A stretch of 64,000 nt of DNA from Sinohyriopsis cumingii. Its lineage: Eukaryota; Mollusca; Bivalvia; Unionida; Unionidae. The first letter of the stretch is position 1; each line of letters starts with the position of its first letter. The notes beneath the pieces were generated by a model. That model had not been told where the DNA came from. It was given only the letters and a program-made list of their open reading frames with translations, and did not search any database. Shown piece by piece: positions 48,735 to 62,946 of the stretch. Where the stretch lies: assembly GCA_028554795.2 (NCBI GenBank), contig CM068839.1, forward strand, positions 85,209,540 to 85,273,539. The letters run 5' to 3'. A program made the translations under genes and the position numbers.

Positions 48735-49351
48735 GTCGGGTTAGATACAATTTTCAGCTAGAGAGCAGCAGAGGGGGCGACGACAACAGCACGCAGCAAC
48801 AATGGCGACAATTATGTTTACAACGAAGCACCCTCGCGGTTTTATTTCGGCGTTTGGAAGTTGTAGGCGGCGCCCCTTCTGACGATGACAACAACAAAAC
48901 GGCGACAACTGCGTTTACAATGAAGCGTCAACGCGGTTTTTTAAAGGGCTTATTTCGGCGTTTGGAGGCTTCTAAAAGTTGTGGGATGCTGCTTAAATTT
49001 CCAGGGTTTTTAAAGGACGAAATTAATTTTTTCAAGGTTCACCTATGACCATTACTGAATGGAATTAAAGAACATTTTAGATTGCAAAACATGCATTTTC
49101 TAAATCTAAAGATGTTTCTCTTTCAAGACTCGCCATAACATCTAAGTCAGAAAAGACGATCGTGTACAAAACCACAAAATGTATCACATGAAACAAGTTT
49201 GATTATATTTCTATAAATTGGCACGTAAAGTCATTTCAATGTACAGAACACAATTTCTAACATTATTTTGCTGACCTGCATTATGTTGCCAAGTGGTAAC
49301 AACATAATGAATATAAATTAGTTTTGTTTCCTTTCAAACCTTTAAGTCGCG

Positions 49352-49353
<2 letters not shown>

Positions 49354-49397
<44 letters not shown>
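49354..49397. repeat. TG microsatellite, 22 repeats (U7)
   Basis: Same length as U2 and U6. Confidence 0.98.
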
Positions 49398-49398
<1 letters not shown>

Positions 49399-52300
49399 AT
49401 CTTATAGAAAGCAAACATTTCCTATTAAAGTATATATAAAAAACAATAAATGCAAATAATTACAATCTTATATGGAACGAAAAAAATAAAATCCCAAACT
49501 AGATTTTTCAAAGAACCTAATCTCCTTTAGACGATCTGGTTAAAAATCCATCATTTTAAAAACATTTTCACAAGGGCTGATTTAAATTTTGACAAAAGAC
49601 CTTCAAAATTATATACTGTTGTACAAACAAGGGCTGGATTTTATGTAAAATCAACATGTCTTCTTGTAATTCATTAAACCAGTTCCCAAGCCTGTATTGA
49701 TACATGGGATCTTATCGTGTTTTAATATATAATACAAGGGACAACAATTTCTCATTTCAGCTCTGAGATTCAACAATTTGGACTACAAATTTGGCTTAAA
49801 ACGAATAGCAGTCCATTTTTAATCAAGGTTTCCTCCGATTATTCTCACCCTATTTCTCATATTTGGACATTTAGGTTGGGGTGTGGGGTCATTGCTAGTG
49901 CATATAGAACATTTGGAATATGCCGCCACCATGCGTAACGACATATGGTACTCGCTTACCAGTAGGCCTAGCAAATTTAAACTTATATCTACGCATACCT
50001 GCATGAAATCGATAGAAAAGTGATTTATTTTCTCAAAAATGGCAATTATTATAAACGTTATATCTTTAATCCGCCGAGACTAGACGAAACTACGGCATAG
50101 ATGAAACCTGACCCTGTACTCGCCATCTGCATTACTAGTCACATGACTTCACAAATCTCAAACGTTTTCTTTATTTTGTTTTTGTGGGGTTTAACGCCAT
50201 TTTTCAGCACACGATTGGCTATACATGGCGGCCAGTATTAATGGTGGAGGAAGAACCCGGGAAAACCCCGGAAAGAACCACCGACCCTCGAGAAGCTACT
50301 GGCAAGCTTCCTCACATACCCACATTGGAAATCTCAAACGACGGCATTGGAAGTCCAAAAGTCACGTGATATCAACAACAAACTCCTTTTTAATGTTGTT
50401 GTACAGAAATTCAATTATATTAAATAAAAAAGTGAGATAATTTTTGTAAAAACCAGCAATCTGGCCAATCTGATTTATCAAGCAGAGAGCACATGTCAAC
50501 GTGGTAGTCACGTGATGCAACACAACTCCAGAAGTTGTTCTTGGAATATATAAAAATAGAGAATTTTGTGTTCTTTCGGTTTTGCATTTTTATTACAACC
50601 AGCATATGACTTTCATTTAATTTTGTTTTCTTTCTCTACAACATTTGAAAATGTGGGTTGTTAGATTTGTGAAATCATGCGACTAGCGATGCAAATAGCA
50701 AGTACCAGGTAACATTTCATCAACGCTGTATTTTTATCCTGTCTTTCTGCACATTAAAGGCAATGATTTTAATACTAATGATTTCTGAGAAATCGATTTC
50801 ATGCATGTATCAATAGACCTAACAAAGTTTAAGTTTGCTCGGCCATTCGGTATGTGGCTGTGCTTTGCTACAACCATGTTGGCCTCTTGTGATGCTAGAC
50901 TGGTTTTCATACCTTATATGTAATGAAAGATATGGATATCGAGCTGATTTTAAACATACAAGTCTACTAGACGAATCTAATCCACTCAGCATTTGGATTC
51001 ACTCAGCATATATGTTTATTGCAAGCACCCAAATGATCCATACTGCACCCTCCGAATATTCTGGTTAGAACTTGATAAATTAAACACGATCAGTTTAGTT
51101 ACGGCTCAGTCACATGATTGTTTTGGGCATCAATTGGTGGCGGAAAATTACCGAGTTTTCCGGACTTTTATCAATATTTGCAAAATTCAAGGACTTTTCA
51201 CGGTCGGGATTTTTTTTATATTTCTCTCCACTTTTTCCTGACAGCGTGGGAACCCTGAATTAACAGATAGGTATAATACATCATAATTAATTAATCTTGG
51301 GAAAATCCACAAATAATCAATTACAGTAGTATGACTTTTCCACAAGGGCCCATACTCGCTTAGAAGTAGAGTCCAACTGCAAACATTGCAACATAGATCT
51401 GCTATCGCATAATGAGATCAAGGTCTTTGAGAATAGATACGGTAATAGACAACAAGGTATCTAAACAAAATTTTTCCATCAAAGAATACACCAAACCATT
51501 CTTATTCTATGAGGTAATACTACTGAATCTGTCTGAAAATAAAGTAATATACATAAGATTCATTGACCATGTTTTGTGGTTATCAAAACCTCAGTGATTT
51601 ATAATGTAACATCATAATAAAATTATATAAAGAAAAACATGCCACAAAAACAAGATAAAATGTGGAAGTGTTATATTAAAAAAATCATAACATAATTAAA
51701 GAGAACAAAGATATATACCATAAATACATCTTAAGTAGCTTACAAAAGAAATTTTTGGAAGCTTGTCTTCCTGTAAGCCAAAGGATGCAAAATAAAGTGG
51801 GAGATGATATCAAATTAGTTCCACAAAATGTAAGTGTAGTAAACATTAATGAAACGTTATCTGTTAAAAATGCACTTTCTCGAAAGAACTATGGACCTTT
51901 TTAAATTCTGAGATACCCTGCTTTACTCACCCCATAAATAACACATCATACTTTAATTAACTAAAGTTTCTGGAACTAAGCTTTTAAAAGGTAAGTTGAA
52001 AAACTGGATTATTTATTTTCCGTATTTAACTTGGAAACCAGTTAGTGATAATCTATATGCTGTGGGGTTTGACTTAGGTTTATATGAAATTGTCACAGCA
52101 TCCATCCCAATCACTGCAAGATTTGTAAAGGTTTATATGAAATTGTCACATCATCCATACCATTCACTGCAAGATTTGTAAAAATAAGAAGACTACAAAT
52201 GAAGCAATTTCTGAAAACTCAATTTAAATTTTGTGATATGTTTATCTTTGCTTAAGACAGACACATACTGGTATTATCACAAATTAGACTGGCTTTTGTT

Positions 52301-53253
52301 ATGACTCAGAAAGGCTTTGATAATCTAAAGTTGCTGTTGTTAAAGGAACAGTCATACAAAGTTTGATTAACACTAACTCAATTTTTATAGAGAGATGAAA
52401 CTGAAGGTATTTAAAGTCAGACAAGAGCTTGGGAAACTATCCGGAACTTGTTTCTTAATCAGAGATTGTCCCTACAAACATTCTTGCTCAATCTGATCAA
52501 AACTGGCTTTGACATTTTAAATTTGTTCAAAAACGGTTTTGCATCTGGTTGCCATGGAAGCCACTCCAGGCATTAATGTCACACAGTATATCCTAAGAAA
52601 CATTCCTGCAAGGTTTGATCGAAATATATTCTGCAAACGTCAAAAACATGTTTTACACAAGGTTGTGACATAAACTACTCCAATGCAAGGGAAGCCACTT
52701 TGACATAATTTGGGCAGAGCATATCCTAAACATTTATATGAAGTTTAATGAAAATCAGTGGTGCACAATTTTATCTTAGAAGTCTAAATTAGAAAGCAGT
52801 AATGGGCTGATAATAGAAGCAGGACCAAGAAGTAAAATAAAATGACAGCCTTTTAATATACAGTGTACACTGGTATAGTCATGCAGAATCCACCTTACAT
52901 AGGTTCTGTCCACCTAAAAATGAGTCCATGAAGCACCATATTTTGAATGCACATTGTATTTATATATGTACACCTAAGAAAAGAAAAGAAACTCAAACCG
53001 TGCACAACCTTTGGTCCTGTGATCAAGAAATATATATATTCATTCACTCCAAAAAAGGGAAACATTTCAAAGGCTTTAGAATTATAAGGCAAAACAAAAC
53101 TGTACTTACAACTTCACTAATATAGTGTACAGTTATTTATTCTTTAACACGTATTTTAATGATATTAACAAGATATCTTTACTTAAGTCATGCAACACTA
53201 ATAAAAGACCTTCATACAGTTGTCTGCCTTGCCTGTGCAAACAAACCAGAAAA

Positions 53254-53730
53254 CATCTTCAGTAGCTAATGTTCTGATATGATAACACTATCTACACCTT
53301 AGCATATCAAGCAGGTATTTCTGTGCTTCGAGTCTTTGAATCTCATTGTGAACACTGTTCATAAATGATCAAGACAATGGGACCACATAACTTGAATGGG
53401 CTCATAAATAATCAATTTTCCACTGCCAGTTTGTGTTTGTACAAATGTCTTTCAATCGAATACACCTACAACGATAGCTTTCCTCTTGTATGTAGTCAAA
53501 CTTTCGATGCTGAACTTACAAAGTATCCCTTCTGAAGTCAACTGCATCCAACATTTTTGACCAATGTACAATTCACAGCTGTTACATGCTATTGGTTAGT
53601 TGGCATTACATACTAAGAGAGGCAACTCATGAAATCCAATAGATGTTGCTAGGACAAAGCACTAAAATATCTGTTTGAGCTGCCAAGGTGTAGATAGGTT
53701 ATCATATTTGAACCCTGCCTAGTGAAGATG
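53254..53730. mobile_element. MITE-like element (U7)
   Basis: U5-type variant plus two private substitutions near 53412 and 53468. Confidence 0.75.
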
Positions 53731-54279
53731 ACCAGAAAATGTAATTAGAGTTAACTGTATTTTCTTTAGGATTTATTTATTTTTATTTATTTAATTTTAA
53801 ATGTCATCTTTAAGATTTTCATACTTTTATCAAACACTACTTTAGATAACATACATTATTATACTATTTACAACTATACTAATGTTGATAAGCTTTTCAA
53901 ATAGAGCACATACATTCTTCTTATGAATATGTACACTCGTAAATATATCAAATCAAACAGATATGCAAATATTCAACAGTTTAAACTTTCAAGTCTATCA
54001 ATATCTTAACAAAATTTATTTTCAACAGCTTGCGTTTTAATCATGCAGTGGGTGGAACATGGTTCCTCCTTCAACAATATGATTATCAAGAAGAAAACAA
54101 ACCCTACAAATTACACAAATCATAACCTTGTTGAGTGAAACCTCTTGTGTCACTCCAAGAGATTTCAATCAAATGAAGATTGGTCGAAAGTCTTGAGTAT
54201 TTCTTCCTAATGCCAAAAAAGAGCTGGGGCTCCAGACTGAGCTTTTGTGTTAAAATTTTGAGACAAGTGTATCCAGGTT

Positions 54280-54367
54280 CAGTGGAACCCCGCTATAACG
54301 CGATAATTGGGGTCCACAAAAGTGGATCGCGTTAATATCGGGGTCACGTTAAGGCGGGGTTTTACAG
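54280..54367. mobile_element. 88-bp palindromic element (U7)
   Basis: CpG-retaining form. Confidence 0.5.
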
Positions 54368-54762
54368 TATTTTACTTTTCTGAGAGAACAACTCATTGGC
54401 AAATATACGTGTATTCATGTCTACGGTATATGATGAATAGGGTATCAACACCGTTTAACATCGTGCCGTCGTGGCATTCAGTTCATCTATAATGCATGTA
54501 ATTCCATTGAAAAATTGCACACAGATTTACAATATTCAATATTATTTCCCCTGATCATTGTATCTGAATTATCAACACCGTTTACTTGCCGTCTGATATC
54601 ACTGTGCGAGCTGTAATTGTATAATGTTGTGGCAGTATTCGAGTAAACACCCAAAACAATTTACCGTAGACAGAAAAGATAATCATCGTTGTCATACACG
54701 CGATAACGTGATGCTGACCTGTCTTGAGTGTAATCGAAGTAGAGGCGCTGGCGCCTTGGGTG

Positions 54763-55714
54763 CTAGTTAAGTGATCGGGGTGGTAATTGTGTGTCCTCGG
54801 GAATTACTTGTAATTGTTCACGTGTGAATCCACGTTGAGGAGCAGTCGAATCCAGCATGTAGATTGCTGGTCTACCAGTGGATCTAGTTATGTTAGATAT
54901 CTTGTGTGCGGTAATACTCCAGATAGGATCAGTCGCTCTTTTTTTTACCACCTTCAAGTTCACCTGATTCATATAAATATCTCACAGTGACACTACCCAG
55001 TATTGGCTGCGCTGAGAAACCACGTCGTTGTACAGGTATATGCTTTTTGGTGACCGCGATGGCAGGTTTCATGTTGGTTGTTCGAGTAATTTCATTATTT
55101 AGCGCAGCTATCACGCTTGGTAATCTTGCAACCCATTCACGAGATCTCTTATCCTGAATGAATTCCTTCGCGTATTGATATCCAAATAACCGCTCAGCAA
55201 GTGTTCGATTAAATCGCTCAACAATTGCCTGATCACGATGAATTGCACTATGTCCTCGCCTGATGGCGACATTATGTTGCTTCATCAACGACGATACTGC
55301 GCCTTAAAATTCTTTACCAGGATCAACTTGTAGCAGCTGTGGCCATCGTAGAGGTTCTCGTTGATAAATTCGTTCAAGCGCAGAAGCAACCTCAGATGCT
55401 GTTTTAGTCGCTAACGGTTCCGCATCTTTGTATCTACTTGCAATATCAACTACAGTTAACGCGTACTTGTACGTTCGGCGACGAATGGTATCATGTGGCA
55501 GAAATAATATATCAGCCTGATGAACTTCATTTGGCACAACATCGAAATGTGCAAAGTGAATTTGTTTAGGCGGTGGTTGGTAAATTTGCCATATTGCCTG
55601 TTTGGATAACCAATTCTTAGCAGTATCACGTGTGACTTTTGCTGCGTTGGCAAGCTTGCCGATTGCTGCGCTACCTCTCCAGTATCCTCTTGGGGAATAA
55701 TAAATCGACTCCAT
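54763..55714 (-). pseudogene. INT: Polinton integrase, nonsense plus frameshift (U7)
   Basis: Has the same two breaks as U3: TAA at codon 137 (55304-55306) and an eighth T at 54939-54946. Unlike U3 it reads IYQ near residue 45. DNA just left of the frameshift is U5-type, so the damaged segment was probably brought in by exchange with a U3-like copy. Confidence 0.9.
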
Positions 55715-55719
55715 TATAA

Positions 55720-56265
55720 TTAATTACCAGTGCCTAATACAAGCTTAGATTTCATTGCAGATTTTATTAACCAGCTAGCTAACTTTTCTTTGAAAGATTT
55801 ATCAGTGATGGCATTTAACGCGTGAATTTCACATCCGCGAGATGCCTATCTTGTAGATCCTTACTTCGGTAAGCTACATCATGGACATGGCATGCTTTAT
55901 CGATAGCAATTATCGGGTACTCACCTGGATTGGGTTGATTTAAGGCATCAAGCCTGATATCATGTCGGGTTCCAGGACCACAGTAATTATATCCTGGAAG
56001 ATGTTTTTCTCCTGGGTATTTAGCCCACGGAGTTTCTGGTAATTTTCCTAACTTGGCCGCGATATCACCTCTTTTTTTTTTTAATTGACTTTGATTTTGG
56101 CGCTGACTTTGGTTTCGGCGCTTTACCTGACGGAATAAATTTAAACTTTTTTGTGCCGCATCGTTCACACTTGCCTGTAAGCGCTTGTCGATTATTTTTT
56201 GTTGTAGTGGATGTTATGTTTGCAGTTGGGGTACGTGCTCTACATTTCACACAATATAAATCCAT
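55720..56265 (-). pseudogene. Zinc-ribbon / PLA2-like gene, frameshifted (U7)
   Basis: 11-base A run (56072-56082). Its 117-codon PLA2 frame at 55815-56168 has the same translation as U3, in keeping with the U3-like right third of this unit. Confidence 0.8.
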
Positions 56266-56285
56266 ATTATTTTATAATATATCTA

Positions 56286-56924
56286 ATGGAGATCACTGAC
56301 TTTTCTGCTACAAAACGACGAGAGCCAATCAAACATAACTCGGTGCTACCAAATTCAATTCGAATGATTATTATAGGCCCATCTGGAAGTGGTAAGACGC
56401 AGTTGTTACTTAATTTAATAATGAAGTGGATGAAGTGGAATAAGTTGTATTTGGTAGCTCCATCTGTGGATGATCAGCGATGCTACAGCGTGTTAAAAGA
56501 TTTTAATGAGAATGCAAAATCGATAAGCTGCGACGATGATGTTGTTGAATTTATTACTAGTATCGATGAATCAACAAGTATGGATGATATTGATGGAAGT
56601 ATTAATAATTTAGTCATGTACGACGATGTGATGTTGGACAAACAATCAAATCCTGCCAGGATATTCTCACGCGGCAGACATAAAAATGTAGATGTGATTT
56701 ATGTAACTCAACGATATATACAAATCCCAAAAGTGATCAGGGACAACTGTAACATTCTTGCGCTGTTCAACAGCGTTGACACACACACGTTACGAAATAA
56801 ACATCAGACTTGGTGCAGCGGCGATATGGATATAAATAAGTTTAAACATTTCTTTAGTCGTGCTCAGGCAAAACCACATGGGTTTGTAACGCTAAATTTA
56901 CATGATCCTCGAACACGGTATTGA
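56286..56924 (+). CDS. ATP: A32-type packaging ATPase (U7)
   Basis: Ile145 form with U3-type silent sites; intact. Confidence 0.93.
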   Translation: MEITDFSATKRREPIKHNSVLPNSIRMIIIGPSGSGKTQLLLNLIMKWMKWNKLYLVAPSVDDQRCYSVLKDFNENAKSISCDDDVVEFITSIDESTSMDDIDGSINNLVMYDDVMLDKQSNPARIFSRGRHKNVDVIYVTQRYIQIPKVIRDNCNILALFNSVDTHTLRNKHQTWCSGDMDINKFKHFFSRAQAKPHGFVTLNLHDPRTRY

Positions 56925-57541
56925 GTCGGGTTAGATACAATTTTCAGCTAGAGAGCAGCAGAGGGGGCGACGACAACAGCACGCAGCAACAATGGCGACA
57001 ATTATGTTTACAACGAAGCACCCTCGCGGTTTTATTTCGGCGTTTGGAAGTTGTAGGCGGCGCCCCTTCTGACGATGACAACAACAAAACGGCGACAACT
57101 GCGTTTACAATGAAGCGTCAACGCGGTTTTTTAAAGGGCTTATTTCGGCGTTTGGAGGCTTCTAAAAGTTGTGGGATGCTGCTTAAATTTCCAGGGTTTT
57201 TAAAGGACGAAATTAATTTTTTCAAGGTTCACCTATGACCATTACTGAATGGAATTAAAGAACATTTTAGATTGCAAAACATGCATTTTCTAAATCTAAA
57301 GATGTTTCTCTTTCAAGACTCGCCATAACATCTAAGTCAGAAAAGACGATCGTGTACAAAACCACAAAATGTATCACATGAAACAAGTTTGATTATATTT
57401 CTATAAATTGGCACGTAAAGTCATTTCAATGTACAGAACACAATTTCTAACATTATTTTGCTGACCTGCATTATGTTGCCAAGTGGTAACAACATAATGA
57501 GTATAAATTAGTTTTGTTTCATTTCAAACCTTTAAGTCGCG

Positions 57542-57543
<2 letters not shown>

Positions 57544-57581
<38 letters not shown>
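57544..57581. repeat. TG microsatellite, 19 repeats (U8)
   Basis: Same length as U1. Confidence 0.98.
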
Positions 57582-57582
<1 letters not shown>

Positions 57583-60500
57583 ATCTTATAGAAAGCAAAC
57601 ATTTCCTATTAAAGTATATATAAAAAACAATAAATGCAAATAATTACAATCTTATATGGAACGAAAAAAATAAAATCCCAAACTAGATTTTTCAAAGAAC
57701 CTAATCTCCTTTAGACGATCTGGTTAAAAATCCATCATTTTAAAAACATTTTCACAAGGGCTGATTTAAATTTTGACAAAAGACCTTCAAAATTATATAC
57801 TGTTGTACAAACAAGGGCTGGATTTTATGTAAAATCAACATGTCTTCTTGTAATTCATTAAACCAGTTCCCAAGCCTGTATTGATACATGGGATCTTATC
57901 GTGTTTTAATATATAATACAAGGGACAACAATTTCTCATTTCAGCTCTGAGATTCAACAATTTGGACTACAAATTTGGCTTAAAACGAATAGCAGTCCAT
58001 TTTTAATCAAGGTTTCCTCCGATTATTCTCACCCTATTTCTCATATTTGGACATTTAGGTTGGGGTGTGGGGTCATTGCTAGTGCATATAGAACATTTGG
58101 AATATGCCGCCACCATGCGTAACGACATATGGTACTCGCTTACCAGTAGGCCTAGCAAATTTAAACTTATATCTACGCATACCTGCATGAAATCGATAGA
58201 AAAGTGATTTATTTTCTCAAAAATGGCAATTATTATAAACGTTATATCTTTAATCCGCCGAGACTAGACGAAACTACGGCATAGATGAAACCTGACCCTG
58301 TACTCGCCATCTGCATTACTAGTCACATGACTTCACAAATCTCAAACGTTTTCTTTATTTTGTTTTTGTGGGGTTTAACGCCATTTTTCAGCACACGATT
58401 GGCTATACATGGCGGCCAGTATTAATGGTGGAGGAAGAACCCGGGAAAACCCCGGAAAGAACCACCGACCCTCGAGAAGCTACTGGCAAGCTTCCTCACA
58501 TACCCACATTGGAAATCTCAAACGACGGCATTGGAAGTCCAAAAGTCACGTGATATCAACAACAAACTCCTTTTTAATGTTGTTGTACAGAAATTCAATT
58601 ATATTAAATTAAAAAAGTGAGATAATTTTTGTAAAAACCAGCAATCTGGCCAATCTGATTTATCAAGCAGAGAGAACATGTCAACGTGGTAGTCACGTGA
58701 TGCAACACAACTCCAGAAGTTGTTCTTGGAATATATAAAAATAGAGAATTTTGTGTTCTTTCGGTTTTGCATTTTTATTACAACCAGCATATGACTTTCA
58801 TTTAATTTTGTTTTCTTTCTCTACAACATTTGAAAATGTGGGCTGTTAGATTTGTGAAATCATGAGACTAGCGATGCAAATAGCAAGTATCAGGTGATAT
58901 TTCATCAACGCTGTATTTTTATCCTGTTTTTCTGCAGATTAAAGACAATGATTTTAATACTAATGATTTCTGAGAAATCGATTTCATGCATGTATCAATA
59001 GACCTAACAAAGTTTAAGTTTGCTCGGCCATTCGGTATGTGGCTGTGCTTTGCTACAACCATGTTGGCCTCTTGTGATGCTAGACTGGTTTTCCTACCTA
59101 TATGTAATGAAAGATATGGATATCGAGCTGATTTTAAACATACAAGTCTACTAGACGAATCTAATCCACTCAGCATTTGGATTCACTCAGCATATATGTT
59201 TATTGCAAGCACCCAAATGATCCATACTGCACCCTCCGAATATTCTGGTTAGAACTTGATAAATTAAACACGATCAGTTTAGTTACGGCTCAGTCACATG
59301 ATTGTTTTGGGCATCAATTGGTGGCGGAAAATTACCGAGTTTTCCGGACTTTTATCAATATTTGCAAAATTCAAGGACTTTTCACGGTCGGGATTTTTTT
59401 TATATTTCTCTCCACTTTTTCCTGACAGCGTGGGAACCCTGAATTAACAGATAGGTATAATACATCATAATTAATTAATCTTGGGAAAATCCACAAATAA
59501 TCAATTACAGTAGTATGACTTTTCCACAAGGGCCCATACTCGCTTAGAAGTAGAGTCCAACTGCAAACATTGCAACATAGATCTGCTATCGCATAATGAG
59601 ATCAAGGTCTTTGAGAATAGATACGGTAATAGACAACAAGGTATCTAAACAAAATTTTTCCATCAAAGAATACACCAAACCATTCTTATTCTATGAGGTA
59701 ATACTACTGAATCTGTCTGAAAATAAAGTAATATACATAAGATTCATTGACCATGTTTTGTGGTTATCAAAACCTCAGTGATTTATAATGTAACATCATA
59801 ATAAAATTATATAAAGAAAAACATGCCACAAAAACAAGATAAAATGTGGAAGTGTTATATTAAAAAAATCATAACATAATTAAAGAGAACAAAGATATAT
59901 ACCATAAATACATCTTAAGTAGCTTACAAAAGAAATTTTTGGAAGCTTGTCTTCCTGTAAGCCAAAGGATGCAAAATAAAGTGGGAGATGATATCAAATT
60001 AGTTCCACAAAATGTAAGTGTAGTAAACATTAATGAAACGTTATCTGTTAAAAATGCACTTTCTCGAAAGAACTATGGACCTTTTTAAATTCTGAGATAC
60101 CCTGCTTTACTCACCCCATAAATAACACATCATACTTTAATTAACTAAAGTTTCTGGAACTAAGCTTTTAAAAGGTAAGTTGAAAAACTGGATTATTTAT
60201 TTTCCGTATTTAACTTGGAAACCAGTTAGTGATAATCTATATGCTGTGGGGTTTGACTTAGGTTTATATGAAATTGTCACAGCATCCATCCCAATCACTG
60301 CAAGATTTGTAAAGGTTTATATGAAATTGTCACATCATCCATACCATTCACTGCAAGATTTGTAAAAATAAGAAGACTACAAATGAAGCAATTTCTGAAA
60401 ACTCAATTTAAATTTTGTGATATGTTTATCTTTGCTTAAGACAGACACATACTGGTATTATCACAAATTAGACTGGCTTTTGTTATGACTCAGAAAGGCT

Positions 60501-61437
60501 TTGATAATCTAAAGTTGCTGTTGTTAAAGGAACAGTCATACAAAGTTTGATTAACACTAATTCAATTTTTATAGAGAGATGAAACTGAAGGTATTTAAAG
60601 TCAGACAAGAGCTTGGGAAACTATCCGGAACTTGTTTCTTAATCAGAGATTGTCCCTACAAACATTCTTGCTCAATCTGATCAAAACTGGCTTTGACATT
60701 TTAAATTTGTTCAAAAACGGTTTTGCATCTGGTTGCCATGGAAGCCACTCCAGGCATTAATGTCACACAGTATATCCTAAGAAACATTCCTGCAAGGTTT
60801 GATCGAAATATATTCTGCAAACGTCAAAAACATGTTTTACACAAGGTTGTGACATAAACTACTCCAATGCAAGGGAAGCCACTTTGACATAATTTGGGCA
60901 GAGCATATCCTAAACATTTATATGAAGTTTAATGAAAATCAGTGGTGCACAATTTTATCTTAGAAGTCTAAATTAGAAAGCAGTAATGGGCTGATAATAG
61001 AAGCAGGACCAAGAAGTAAAATAAAATGACAGCCTTTTAATATACAGTGTACACTGGTATAGTCATGCAGAATCCACCTTACATAGGTTCTGTCCACCTA
61101 AAAATGAGTCCATGAAGCACCATATTTTGAATGCACATTGTATTTATATATGTACACCTAAGAAAAGAAAAGAAACTCAAACCGTGCACAACCTTTGGTC
61201 CTGTGATCAAGAAATATATATATTCATTCACTCCAAAAAAGGGAAACATTTCAAAGGCTTTAGAATTATAAGGCAAAACAAAACTGTACTTACAACTTCA
61301 CTAATATAGTGTACAGTTATTTATTCTTTAACACGTATTTTAATGATATTAACAAGATATCTTTACTTAAGTCATGCAACACTAATAAAAGACCTTCATA
61401 CAGTTGTCTGCCTTGCCTGTGCAAACAAACCAGAAAA

Positions 61438-61914
61438 CATCTTCAGTAGCTAATGTTCTGATATGATAACACTATCTACACCTTAGCATATCAAGCAGGT
61501 ATTTCTGTGCTTCGAGTCTTTGAATCTCATTGTGAACACTGTTCATAAATGATCAAGACAATGGGACCACATAACTTGAATGGGCTCATAAATAAGCAAT
61601 TTTCCACTGCCAGTTTGTGTTTGTACAAATGTCTTTCAATCGAATACACCTGCAACGATAGCTTTCCTCTTGTATGTAGTCAAACTTTCGATGCTGAACT
61701 TACAAAGTATCCCTTCTGAAGTCAACTGCATCCAACATTTTTGACCAATGTACAATTCACAGCTGTTACATGCTATTGGTTAGTTGGCATTACATACTAA
61801 GAGAGGCAACTCATGAAATCCAATAGATGTTGCTAGGACAAAGCACTAAAATATCTGTTTGAGCTGCCAAGGTGTAGATAGGTTATCATATTTGAACCCT
61901 GCCTAGTGAAGATG
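61438..61914. mobile_element. MITE-like element (U8)
   Basis: Has the U5-type CAACGATAG variant. Confidence 0.75.
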
Positions 61915-62463
61915 ACCAGAAAATGTAATTAGAGTTAACTGTATTTTCTTTAGGATTTATTTATTTTTATTTATTTAATTTTAAATGTCATCTTTAAGAT
62001 TTTCATACTTTTATCAAACACTACTTTAGATAACATACATTATTATACTATTTACAACTATACTAATGTTGATAAGCTTTTCAAATAGAGCACATACATT
62101 CTTCTTATGAATATGTACACTCGTAAATATATCAAATCAAACAGATATGCAAATATTCAACAGTTTAAACTTTCAAGTCTATCAATATCTTAACAAAATT
62201 TATTTTCAACAGCTTGCGTTTTAATCATGCAGTGGGTGGAACATGGTTCCTCCTTCAACAATATGATTATCAAGAAGAAAACAAACCCTACAAATTACAC
62301 AAATCATAACCTTGTTGAGTGAAACCTCTTGTGTCACTCCAAGAGATTTCAATCAAATGAAGATTGGTCGAAAGTCTTGAGTATTTCTTCCTAATGCCAA
62401 AAAAGAGCTGGGGCTCCAGACTGAGCTTTTGTGTTAAAATTTTGAGACAAGTGTATCCAGGTT

Positions 62464-62551
62464 CAGTGGAACCCCGCTATAACGCGATAATTGGGGTCCA
62501 CAAAAGTGGATCGCGTTAATATCGGGGTCACGTTAAGGCGGGGTTTTACAG
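62464..62551. mobile_element. 88-bp palindromic element (U8)
   Basis: CpG-retaining form. Confidence 0.5.
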
Positions 62552-62946
62552 TATTTTACTTTTCTGAGAGAACAACTCATTGGCAAATATACGTGTATTC
62601 ATGTCTACGGTATATGATGAATAGGGTATCAACACCGTTTAACATCGTGCCGTCGTGGCATTCAGTTCATCTATAATGCATGTAATTCCATTGAAAAATT
62701 GCACACAGATTTACAATATTCAATATTATTTCCCCTGATCATTGTATCTGAATTATCAACACCGTTTACTTGCCGTCTGATATCACTGTGCGAGCTGTAA
62801 TTGTATAATGTTGTGGCAGTATTCGAGTAAACACCCAAAACAATTTACCGTAGACAGAAAAGATAATCATCGTTGTCATACACGCGATAACGTGATGCTG
62901 ACCTGTCTTGAGTGTAATCGAAGTAGAGGCGCTGGCGCCTTGGGTG

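Larger units (their letters stand above)
40915..49104 (+). repeat. Array unit U6 (8190 bp)
   Basis: Matches U5 through the integrase and PLA2 gene, then from about 48371 to its end carries the variants of U3/U7 (and U1/U2 at one site), so it appears to be a recombinant. Confidence 0.97.
49105..57294 (+). repeat. Array unit U7 (8190 bp)
   Basis: Mosaic: U5/U6/U8-type at most sites to about 54810, though with older-type bases around 50473-50920. It is U3-type from the integrase frameshift at 54939 onward. Two private changes lie near 53412 and 53468. Confidence 0.97.
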
